Source: Atopsyche davidsoni (taxonomy: Eukaryota > Arthropoda > Insecta > Trichoptera > Hydrobiosidae). Taken from it: DNA of 64,000 bases. The position numbers were made by a program, and so were the translations under genes. How positions within the stretch are numbered: the stretch's first letter is position 1; every line of letters starts with the position of its first letter. Location of the stretch: contig JAILWY010000016.1 in NCBI GenBank assembly GCA_022113835.1, positions 6,789,501 through 6,853,500 of the forward strand, in the 5' to 3' direction. Positions 26,201-53,300 of the stretch are shown piece after piece. The notes beneath the pieces were generated by a model. That model worked only from the letters and a program-made list of their open reading frames with translations, ran no database searches and was not told the DNA's origin.

Positions 26201-28356
26201 TGAGTAGTCATCTTTTTTAAGTCTACTCCAAATTTTTGGAAGCTAGTAATTTTTAGTTTCTACTAAATATGCCTTATAAATTATCACTTTTTTTTAATAC
26301 TTAACCCGTAAGAACTATCTGGTAAATTTGGAATTTCATATATTTACTATAGAGGTATTTATTTTGTAGTACTAGTTTAATATGTTGAATAAAATAATGT
26401 GCTATTTTATTTTAGAATACACAAGATAGCTTTGAATATGCTTCCAAGCTATGGTCAAATCTGTTTGAAATTGGTCATACACCAACGAGAAAAGCAGCTA
26501 CATTTTTTGCAGGTATTTGTGATTCTTGTATTAGGAATGAATGTGTTTTAGTAATAGTATACAACTATAGTTATAGCAAATAATGGCTTCAGAAATACGT
26601 ATTAACTTCCCAATTAAAACTACTGACTGTAGCTTGGCTACGGATGTCAGTCGCTCTGAAAAAGTTTTCCCGCAGTATGAGTGAGAATGTCTGCTTGACA
26701 AAGGATCGGTGTCCAAAGATAGAAGGAACATCAAGCGATCAAACAGCAAACCTTATATGTATTCAAATTGAACGGACTTGTATTATAATATTGATGGTAA
26801 ATATATTCTTTAGGTCTAGCTCTAGCCCAAGGAGCCCCAAATGTTGCCGTCGAAGTTGTGTCGACCATAAAACAGCAGCAGTACGTGAGTGCAAGAAATT
26901 TAAAGGTTTTTATTTATTTATATATTTTTACTATTATGTATAAAAATCTTCATGCCAATTTTAACTAATCATTATTACTAATTTTTATTAGGTTATAGCA
27001 CTTTCAGATTTAGATAGACCGGAGAATGCTCTACCTATCCTACGATCAGTGCTGGACAATGATGCTCCAAATGTAAAAAATACATTCACTCAAGATACAG
27101 TAAGTGGCATTACAAATAAAATAGAATTTAAAAAAAATAATAAGAATTTACAAATGTTATAAGCAAAATCTAGATGCACTTTTTTTTGTTGTTTAATTAA
27201 CTCTATACCTTATCTTCCCTATACATTGCAAAGGTTAAGAAACCAAATGAAGTAAAATCTACAATATTAATTGTCTATGTTTGAAATGAAATAATAATTT
27301 ATTAATAAGTCTTGTAGATATTGCAATATTTTTAAATATTTACTTTTATTATGTACGGCCATCTTTATTCACAGTGGATTTGGGGGTGTTATGTGACATT
27401 GTTTTTATATTTATATTCTTCTGCAGTTTGACTCCATCTGCAGAACTCATTCATTATTCTAACATTTCTTCCTAGTGATTTGTACATGGACGAGACGAAT
27501 GTCATTTGTAGTTAAGTATTGCCGTACAGGACAACATATTCAGTGTGCTCACTTGAGTTTCACCACTCATTGTTATCATCATTAGTTTACAACTGATTCC
27601 ATTCTAACACTACTCTGTTTCATCACTTATTTTGTTTTAAATTTACGTCAATTAACCGTTTGTATCTTATTAAAATAGTGCATATCTCATTTTGCAAAAA
27701 AATAACTTAATTAAGGTATCTCCAAGAGGGCATAACTTCTACAAAAGTCAAACCTTTGAAATGTCATGTCTTAGCTGAATCATGTCAAAAATAAATTGCT
27801 TGGGATATGACTGTATATCAAGCTACAGGCAAATTACTCATCTCATTCACTGTAAACAAATATTACAGCTGGACAGAGTTGCAGCAGCCGTGGAGCGATC
27901 TTCAAATGTAGATACCAAACGAGAGTTCAGCCAGATACTTAAAGGAATTCAAACCAGAAACCTAATAGAAACCAAGGTGTGTTCAATTTTTTTTAAATCA
28001 TTTTACTTTCATTGAAATTTGTTTTGCAATAGTAGCAACCCAAAACCAAAACAGAATATTTTTTTGCAACATTCTGAAGTTTGTTAATTTGTGATTATTT
28101 TTTTCTTCTCTGAATATGAGAATGTTGTTAAATATAATATTGTCATCACAACAATAACCTAATAGCCTGTCACAGAACTCAAAGACTTTAAACCAAGAAA
28201 ATGTTTTTTTTTCAGACCCTTGATTCAATACTATGCCAAGAAATTCAGCAAATTGTTTTTAATACAACCAATCAACCTCTGCACACGTCGTATCAAAACA
28301 ACAGGAAGATTACAGAGCGAACAAGTAGCAGGGAAGGCCTCAGACATATGTATTAA
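23255..28356 (+). CDS. Ptcd2: PTCD2-like mitochondrial pentatricopeptide repeat protein
   Basis: Nine exons: 23255-23330, 23437-23656, 24235-24337, 25710-25904, 26416-26512, 26814-26884, 26992-27099, 27869-27976 and 28216-28356; 1119 bases, 372 aa (human PTCD2 388 aa). The N terminus has few acidic residues and several Arg/Lys (MANYFNISCRILTQLNKPLF), as for a mitochondrial targeting peptide. The middle has helical-hairpin repeats of PPR type (YHILLDLLYKHEKYEDMFKT, VITLVMAACYKK, ASKLWSNLFEIGHTPTRKAA). PTCD2 acts in the matrix on processing of mitochondrial transcripts, notably that containing cytochrome b in mammals; that role here is inferred from family. Intron 3 carries a decayed mariner and intron 2 a diverged dispersed repeat. 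AATAAA lies at 28387-28392. Confidence 0.85.
23690..23960 (-). repeat. Dispersed repeat copy D (diverged)
   Basis: It contains CAGTTTCGCCAAC and, about 90 bases on, GTGAAACCGGTCGCATCAAA, then TATTAAAATGGAAATGCATA and AAAAATATTGAATATTG. These are the landmarks of the repeat at 29261-29436 but spaced differently and mutated. It lies in intron 2 of the PTCD2-like gene. Confidence 0.5.
24345..25635 (+). mobile_element. Decayed mariner transposon in a PTCD2 intron
   Basis: The element is 1291 bp with inverted ends TTAGGTGTACAATTAGG and (right end reversed) TTAGTTGTACAAATAAG, flanked by TA at 24343-24344 and 25636-25637. A mariner transposase reading covers about 24500-25560 but is broken by stops and frameshifts (for example after DEAEFEAILDED-like sequence at 24760 and at 25009). 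Recognisable pieces include the helix-turn-helix region, VTSDEQWVQYDN, HDNARP and PPYSPDIAPSDYHLF. It is inactive. Confidence 0.88.
26010..26156. mobile_element. hAT-like remnant related to 15262-15456
   Basis: The ends are CAGTCATATCAAAC and ATCTGACATGACTG. The right end closely matches that of the element at 15262-15456 (TTTGACATGACTG), and AGGGCCAT occurs near the left end of both. The flanking 8-mers (TGTTAGAA and CTCTAAAA) agree at only some positions, so the target duplication has decayed or is absent. It lies in intron 4 of the PTCD2-like gene. Confidence 0.5.
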
Positions 28357-31300
28357 TATAACTTTTATCTTAAGTTATTGTTGATCAATAAATGTGTAGG
28401 TTACATTTATTAATTCCTGTTTATTGTTTTACCTTATTTCCATTATTAAATTATTATGAAAAAGCAACAGTACAAAATTAAAATTACTCTTGAGAGGTCC
28501 CTACCTATCTGAAATTTTCTACCACATCTAAAAGATCTTTTACTCTAGAATGCAGGCTCCAAAGAACTTTACAAACAACTACAATTACAATTAATAAATA
28601 AAACACATTTGTATAGAGAGAATTACGTTTATAAACAAAATCAAGTAAAAATATATAATATTAGACTAGCCCAGAACAGACAAAATGTCAATGTCAAAAT
28701 ACATTTTAAAATATGATGTGCTATAATGACTTAATGAATTCACAGGTACTATTTTTTTCTTACAGTAAAACATCTTATAAGGCATAATTATTAAAATATT
28801 TACAATCTTAAAATATAATCGGGTATAAATATTTAAATGTAATCAATCTATCTTTCAGACATATGATATAATAATCTGACTGACTTGAATACTTGTGTAA
28901 CATAATGCTTGTGAGGGGATGTTCATGAAACTTGAACATAACTATTAATTAGAGTTAAATAAATGACACATCTTGGTAGAGATCCGCTCAAAACTACAAT
29001 ACCACTAGGTGAAATGCTCGTTTTAAGTGGACTATTACGCATACTTTGTCGGAATTCCTGATATTTACCAAAATTATAGCAGCTTTTAATTATTTTGCTT
29101 TATTTGTTGTGTATCAACTGAATTTTAAAATTATCATTTACTATTTTAGAACTGAGACTATAAAAAGTATGCTTCCAATAATAAAAATCTCATAACGACA
29201 TTTTTAAAAGCATTGTTTCTCCTTAGAATAAAGCACCAATATTTTTAATATTTTTGATTGAAATACTTCAGTGATTTTTCACATGTTCGTTTTTATTTGT
29301 GACCGGTTTCGCCGACCTTTCACGTTGGCGAAACCGGTCACAAATAAAAATGAACATGTGGAAAATCACTCAAGTATTTTATTCAAAAATATTAAAATGG
29401 AATTCCACTAAGTACTCTTTGTCAAAAATATTGAATCTCCAATATTTTTAAGTTTAAAAAAGACTACACATTCGTTGAATTGTTTCATATTGCTTGATTG
29501 AAATGCAATTTAGAAGATTGTTTTTATTTTTGGAAATTCAGAAGCTTTTGGTTTACTGTTTACTAGCTGCGTTACAATGGATACCATTTACGGACACCAT
29601 GTTGTATTTAACAAAAACTAACATCTGATTAATCATATTCATAATACTATTTTAATTACTAAATGGATTAGCAATACTAAAGGCACAACATCACAAACAT
29701 TTTTTATAGTAGTAATATAATTTTCACACATATACTATTTTTATGTTCAATAGCAAACAATTTCAATTCCAAAACAGCCTTATAAAAAAATTGACATCAA
29801 AGTTAGCTTCAACTACCATACAAACATCATTATTAAAACTAAAAAAGCAGCAGCTTTAAGGCATTCTATATTTATAAAAATTCACAAGTTACTGAAATTA
29901 ACATTCAATCAATAAACTAAAAGGAATTGTAGCCAAAATATACAAACAGCTCATCGAAACAAAAAATTATTTACACATCAATATAAACATAAAATTACCA
30001 TTATTTTACTATTTTCTAATTGTGTAAATACCTACCTTGCTTATGACGAAATAATTAATTGCATTGATGTAGGTAGAAAGGAAACTACAGTACTCTCCGT
30101 TTACATACATACTAAAAAATAATATTAACTAAGCGATTTTTACATTTAACTCGATCTACTAAAAGAAAAGTATTTTCATAAATCATCTGTTCAACTTTGT
30201 TGTTAAAGTCCTTTCTTTGAATTCATATTTCCTTTTTAACAAATGTTTCCCAAATTAAGTCTACATTAGTAAATGGAGAGCTCCTGTATTGACTTCATTA
30301 CTGCAATTTTTTCTCACCAACATAGCAAATTGGTTTGTAAATATAATATAATATACAAATAAAAATAGGAACCAATTGTAATAAAATAGCGAAAATAAAT
30401 TTATCAAAAACAATAAGAATATAATCTGATCTCTAAAAATATTATCTTATCATTAAGAAAACCTTTTAATCAGGAACTAGGCAATATTTTTTTCTACAGT
30501 AAAAATGTGAGAATATGAATTAAATAAACAGTGCTTATGGAAATATACATTATAATCATTCATAGATGTCTTTGATATAACAAATCTTAAAGTACTTGCA
30601 TTAAAATTGCAATTATATATTCGTTGTGACTCTTACACCTACAGTTGCAAATCTATTTGTTTAAAATTTAACTTTTTAAAAAATAAAGCCATTATTTAAT
30701 TATAATTTTCAAAGAATTAATCGACAATAATACATTATTTTATGTAAGAAATTGCTTTGGCTGTAAACTATGCAAAAATTTTCAAGTCTATCAAATCAAA
30801 AAAATACATACATTATGCATCTAGTTAAAGAACTGAGAACCATAAATGTATAGAAATTTTATAAACAAATCAAATAAAGTATATAGAAAAATACTTAATT
30901 ATATGTAGATAGGAGTGAATTAATTAATTGTGAATTTCTTCAAGGAAAAACACAATTTACAAATTTATTCCTATAATTTTTTTTACTGCATATCTTATGG
31001 TTCTGAGTCCTTGAAAAAATATTTTTATTTCAACATTTCATTAAAAATACTCGAAGTATAATATTTATATTGTTATTATAGAGTTGATAAAACAATATAA
31101 AAATATATTTCTGATCACTAAACTAGGATAAAAATAATGTTGTCACTGATGATATATAATATATTTTTTTAACATTTAAAGCTCATTAACTTTGCTACTT
31201 ACAATTATTTGTTTTAACATAATTCTGAACATTTGCATTCTGAAAATTTACAACCAAAAGTAATACAAAAACGAATTATTTTAGTCTTGGATATTTGCTG

Positions 31301-31404
31301 TGGCTCTGCAAACTCCACATCAGTGATAGAACACTGTTTCAATACAGGTCTATTGACAGCGTGTTCAAAATCATGCATAATAGGTTTTTATAATTTGAAG
31401 CTCC
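28357..31404. other. Long stretch without a recognised gene
   Basis: This lies between the convergent PTCD2-like and JAK genes, so it contains both 3' untranslated regions. It is AT-rich, has no ORF with recognisable features, and holds one foldback repeat at 29237-29436. Confidence 0.5.
29237..29436. repeat. Dispersed repeat copy B, foldback form
   Basis: Inner arms 29261-29313 and 29327-29379 are reverse complements over 53 bases with about three mismatches, separated by 13 bases. The palindromic centre is GGTTTCGCC / GGCGAAACC. Outer parts (CAATATTTTT on the left, AATTCCACTAAGTACTCTTT to AAAAATATTGAA on the right) match copies at 22663 and 45150, so the unit is one side of the same repeat written twice, head to head. 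Confidence 0.75.
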
Positions 31405-47192
<15,788 letters not shown>

Positions 47193-48272
47193 GTTGTAGG
47201 TTTAGTTACTGCACTTTTTACTTTAAATTACATTTTTTAATTTTGTTATTTGCCTAATGCAAATTATTCATCCACCTCTATAAAACATATACACAACAAA
47301 TAATATAAATAAAAACAAAATCAACATGTAGCCATTTACAATATTTAGTATTTTTCATGGAGACTAGGCAAGAAAACTATTGGATAAATATTATGAATAT
47401 GTAAACAAGGACAGAGCTTTATATTGTATAAATATTTAGTAGGTATGTAAATGCTGTTACAAATCTATTTTTAAAAACGAACTATACATACAAATATCTG
47501 CTTTGGAATATGGATTTTATGATCGATATCAGAACAATGTTGAATTACTTAGCATCAAGAAAAAAAGTACACTTATTATCATCATTGTATTATATTATCA
47601 CAATATCAAATTAACAAAAAATATGAGACGTCAAATAAACTTCATAAACATTGTGATTCTACCATAGACAATACAGAACGCATATCTTCTCTCTGGAGCC
47701 CAGATAAATTCCATAGACATTTCCAAAGCCCTTTAACAAAACTACTCTTATTAAAATGTTTTTTATGCACACAAGTTTATGAATAATAGAATAGCATTTA
47801 AATATATATATAAATACATAAATACATATATGTATGTATTACTGACATAAATTCTCCCACCACATCCTACTCGGTGAAAATATAACAGTCTCCGACGGCT
47901 CCCGGGCCACCCTATACAAGAATGAACACCAAGTAATCAAAAAAACATACCCAGGGGTGATCATTGCACCCTCCTGCCCTACCTGTTATTGTTATAAATT
48001 TTTATCTTTGTTATTTAGTTCGTAGATATTTATTACACAAATACACATGCGAATAAACGGTTTTTCCCACTCATTTTCTCTGCCTAACACAATATCACAA
48101 TAGTAAATCATGTAGCACTACCACATAAGTCACACATTGAAAGCCCCGAAACCTACGCGCAGGACGGGGATAGCCAAACACTCCACCAAAAAATTAGTTA
48201 TAAGATTGAAAAATTAAAAAAAATAATAATTTAAATTTAATTTTTTTTATATATATGTATGTATATATATAT

Positions 48273-48905
48273 AGGGGAGATGTAGGCAATTTGAATCAGT
48301 ATACAATATCCGAGTCAAGTATCCAATATTTCATCCAGATCTACGAAAACAAATGTCCTTAAGACAAGACAAGGAAGAAAGAAACAGCAGGCAACGATCA
48401 AACAAAATCACCATGGTCAAAAAAGAAGGCTAAAGCTATGAAGGACAAGCCGCAGAAGGTGGGTCCTCAGAATGTAAAGAAATAAATTCTGTAGGAATCG
48501 TGAATACTAATGACAATGATGCAAAAGTCCCTGGTGACCGGTGTCTTGCACGCGGCAAGTTCGGACGACACTAATGTAGTTCCGGTGCACTTTTTGCGGG
48601 CTTTGGGCTCATGCAGATCGCACTGGGTGGAACTCAGCCCACAATTATATGTGCGACATGTGATAACTACCATTGCCCATATACTGATCACCATTGCCTA
48701 CCGGTGTGGACAATGGTGATTATCCTTTTTTTTTTTTTTATTAATTATTATAGTTCTTAAATTAATAAGCCAAAATGATTTAAAGTGTTGTCAATTGTTA
48801 GTTAAATATGTAAAGTTTATAATAGGGCTAAATAGATAAATAATTAATATATAGATATGCTTTTATTTCAATTCACACAAAAATGACCCCCATTACCTAC
48901 ATCTC
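48273..48905 (+). mobile_element. Decayed transposon with PHD-like C-terminal finger
   Basis: The outer ends GGGGAGATGTAGGCAA and (reversed right end) AGAGATGTAGGTAATGGG are similar. Inside, about 48575-48660 reads CTFCGLWAHADRTGWN then YMCDM and a stop, resembling the CxxC-x2-WAH-x2-C-TGW zinc motif found at the end of some pogo/Jerky-type transposases. Stops surround it. Element limits and class are tentative. Confidence 0.35.
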
Positions 48906-48917
48906 TATTTTATGTAT

Positions 48918-48925
48918 GTATATAT

Positions 48926-48970
<45 letters not shown>
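48918..48970. repeat. TA microsatellite
   Basis: An almost pure (TA)n tract of about 50 bases, broken by single A insertions. Confidence 0.9.
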
Positions 48971-48974
<4 letters not shown>

Positions 48975-50397
48975 GGATATATGTATAGTTTATGTGACAC
49001 ATAATTTAATAAAGATATTTCAAGGACCTTGTAATATTTCGCGTTATAAGTCACAATAATGACCCAAATAAATTAATTAATTAACTATTTTTATTAAATT
49101 ATTGGATGCGCTTTTAATATTTTTGATTATAAAACCTGTTTGCAATTTTTTTGTTTGTTTTTAGTGTTATTTTTAGTTCATTCTAGTTATTTTTTAATAT
49201 TTAAATGGCAGCCGCATGCTAGTTGGCTGAGTGTATCAAAATTTGTTAGGTTTTTTTCTGAGCTCAAGCAAGAACAAGCACGTTTCGAACATTTCATATT
49301 TGGTTTGAGCGGGAACACCGGCTTGAGGTTGTGTGAAATTTCTTGACCATTTGTCTACAAATTTTTATTTTTTACTCTTCTTTAAGCTCGAGCGATTTCC
49401 ACTTCCTTCAGGTAATTAAAAAAACATCATCGTATAGAGTGCCTTAAAATTTGTTTGGTAAACAAAAGAAAAAATCATAACATTGCACATGCAAACGCTT
49501 CACCGTTTTCAGTCAACACTTACAGGTACAAATAAACGTTATTTTGGAATATCCTCTTAAATAATCCAAAACGGTTATTAGTTGATATTATTGTCATTAA
49601 TTATTTATTTATCTTTAGCCGGACAAACCTAGCAACGACTTGTCAATTTTCATGATGGCCTTGGTTTTTTTTTTTATTCATAGATTCTGCTGAATTTTCT
49701 ATGTTTTTGACCAAGCTTTATAAAGCCTTAATAAGTTACATATTTGATGTAAATATTTTTATTTTTTTCGGTTTTCTGTGTTTTGCTCTCGCTATCCAGG
49801 TAGGTAGTCATATTTTTTAAATTTTTAATCTGAAATGAATATTTCCAATATCATATTGCATCCATTACTGATAGCTCCCATTCTCTATCTATTGATAACT
49901 TAACTTGTTCTCAATAATTTGTGCAATCTGTTAGCAGAAAACGACATTGAGGACCCTATATTCATACCATTATCTATAGAATTTACAGCTTTAGACTTCA
50001 TGTTTGTTTTCTCCATGTTTAAGTTTCAACAAAGTATGCACATCAAATTTTACAACATCCTACATAAGTGTTGGAAACAATGGAGTGTAATATTGCACTT
50101 TGTTTGTGTAAAGTGAGATAACCTCAAACCTTTCGGACATATAAAATAACTCATCTTTGGACATGCATTCATAATAATTTATTTGCTGATATAATTTTAC
50201 CAATACTCCTTTTTATTGTTACTTGACCAATATTTAAAAAGTGGCTTATTTGATTTCTTCACCATACCCACAATATATGTTTTATTACATCTATAACATG
50301 TAAAGCAAAGTGTTCAGTCGGTAATGGTTCATAAATTAACAATGTTAATTAATATTGTTCAAAAACTTTAACTAATATTGACCATTTATTTTACAGA

Positions 50398-53300
50398 ATG
50401 GATAATTGGGAAGAAGGTACACCGGTAAGTTTTAAAAAAAAAACATATATATATAATTTTTAAATAAATAACTGTAATTAGTAATTTTTTTTTTCATATC
50501 TTTTATATGGTGTAGAACAGGGATAGTCAACTTTTTTATATCTACCGCCCACATTTGTATCTTTGTTGGTAATAAATTTTTTTTAAAATGCGCACCAGTT
50601 CCACATTAACTTAATTTAGCACAACAATTTTTTTTAATGGAGATTTATTAAAAATATATGGATAAATTGGTCTTTTTATTTATTTAGCACATTTTTATAA
50701 TAGACATCATTTTAAATGATACTGCATTTCTGTATCCACCGAAACAACACTAATCACGCAGAAGTAAAATCCTAAATAAAATGCTATTTGAAATTACAAT
50801 TTATAATTGCGGAAAATAAAATAACTGAAAGAAGCTTAATCCCTACCACACATGAAAGCTTGAACCGTTCACTAGTAGTCAATAGGGACCATTAATATGT
50901 CTTGATAAACATAGTAGATTTTTTGTTGTTCACAAAAAGTGTAATATTATAGCATTATGAAATATGGTTGCTGATATTAGAAGTTTATAAATAATAACTT
51001 AACAATAAAGTTTTATCTGTGACTCGTAATTATTTTTTTCTAGTGCTTGGAAACTGATACTGAAGTAGACTTCGGTCGGAGCTTAACATCTGGTAGAGGC
51101 TATGCACCATTCAGTCCTGACAATGGTCAGTATCATTTAGTGCTTTGTTTATATGTTATGAAATATAAAAAATCATTACAAAATTATTTTCGATTAGATG
51201 GGCAAGAAGACTACAATGGCAGAGGTGAAGGTGGGGGCTATAGAGGGAGAGGAGGTGACAAAACCATTTATCTTCATATGATTATTTACATTTAAACATT
51301 CATTTGACTTTGCTGAGTGTGAGCTACTTGCTAGGTATAATTTTTATAAAAAACACTAAGTTTAACTATACATTAAGTTAAAATAACCTAAGCTATCGTG
51401 TCATGCATAGCCTTAGTCTGTAGGTTTTTATATTAAAAAATATATAATTAACACACTATAGGCGGGTAACCATATTGACTAAACTGATGTGCGTAGCGGG
51501 CAAAATTCGCGTAAAATTTCGCGTGCGAAATCTAGTCTATACATTAACCCTTTGCACTCTTTGATTTTTATTTTCCGTTTAGCAACTCCGAGTTAATTAG
51601 TCTATCAATAATTTATTTTGCATACAATTTAAATTTTAAAACAGGGGTGGCCGTTTCAATTCTAAAATGGCCACCCTCTGCGTATACATTTAAATTATGA
51701 GTGATCGGCATGAAAACAATAACAAGACGAAATTTATTGTTCCTTATATTTATTTTGTAAACAAATATTAAAGAAGTAACTTGACGAGTCTAAACAAACA
51801 TTACAAGCTGTAAACCTAAAGAGTAAATTGACCTTATGCCGCTATTAGTGTAAACACATTCAAACGGGTATTTCTGTACCCGTCCCGCCTTTAGACAGCA
51901 GTCAGCGAAGCGGGTATTAATACCTGCTCCGCCTTTAGTGTGTTAAAAGGGTAATTAATTATATTTTTGCCCATAGACAGAGGAGGCCGAGGCGGGCGAG
52001 GAGGAGGGCGTGGAGGGCGTGGAGGACGGGGAAGTCGTGGAGGACGGATGGACAGTGATTTTGGAGAGAGAAATAATGATGATTATGAAAGTCGCAAAAA
52101 CTATGACTACAATGGAGAAGGTAAAGGCATATACCTGATGGTATAATTCATATATACTTAAATTTTCTAATAGAATGCTGAGGAATCATTCCTTGTATCA
52201 TTCCAATTATACCAATATATTAAATGAGAAACAGCCTTGTAATGGAGCATAAAAATAAATGGATATATAAATATATAATATTAAATTAATTCAAAGGTAT
52301 ATTGTTTTGTTCTTAAGCTTCAGCTTTCCGTGGCAGAGGACGAGGTGGCCGCGGCGATGGAAGAGGAGGTGGTGGCAGAGGTAAGAACCAACCTTTTTTC
52401 CTATACCTTGATTTAACTATAATTTAGTAGGTAAGAAACTAGCTGGCCATGTGTGTTCATATCTAATTGCTGCTCACTTTTAAATGACGGTCGCTGGCTT
52501 CAGGTTTCGGTGTTGTTTTCATTGTTTGTTTCATTGGAAGTTCTGAACATGACATTTCCTGTTCAATTTTGCTAAATGTAAGTACATATCCCTTTTTTAT
52601 TCCATTAAAAATATTATTAATGTAGAATGGTCTAAATTTATGGATACATTTGATTTTTATTTTCATTGTAAACATCTGCAGTGAAATACATTTTTAACCC
52701 TTTGCACTCGAGAGGTGCGGATTCCGCACCACACGATGTAATGCCGCAACTCGAGAGGTGCGGATTCCGCACCAATTTGCTTGGTGCGGAAATTCGATGT
52801 GCGGTGATAACTATTTATGGTTTTTTATCTGGTGATTTCTTGTTTATGTTTATGTGATCTTGTTCTTTAAAGTTCGTTACTAAGCACTGCCCATATAATT
52901 TTACAAAGATCATGTTATCCCCCTTTCAAACCACGCTAGAATTTCTTATCCAAGATTAGTGCGGCACCATAAAGCGAACTGCATTTTTGGTCTCAGTTCG
53001 ACCTTGACAGCCATGGCAAAATGACTAGATGTGTACCTACCTAATCAACCCATATATTTTTTTCTTGTACTTCTTATCGTAATCATTCATTTGAGGGTCC
53101 TTATTTGCTTAAACTTATATTGCACTGAAGAATAGACTTTTTTCTCCCTCACAATATCAATAACCTTTCCATTCACTTATCGTACCATTACTTTGTTTGC
53201 TTTATAATATATAATAATATTATGATAATGTGTATCTCACTAAACAGCTGAGAGGAGAACAGCCGCTTAATTACATGCGGTATATGAAAACCTTAGTTCG

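Larger units (their letters stand above)
47193..50396. other. Intergenic region between divergent JAK and vasa genes
   Basis: It must contain the JAK promoter (just right of 47192) and the vasa promoter with at least one noncoding exon, because the vasa ATG exon begins with an AG acceptor at 50396. Possible leader donors are seen near 49413 and 49800 but are unproven. A decayed transposon (48273-48905), a TA microsatellite (48918-48970) and a short coding-like fragment (47848-48000) lie here. Confidence 0.5.

Noticed and set aside
48918..48970. Replication origin or regulatory switch in the TA-rich tract
   Set aside because: It is a plain dinucleotide microsatellite; nothing else supports such a role.
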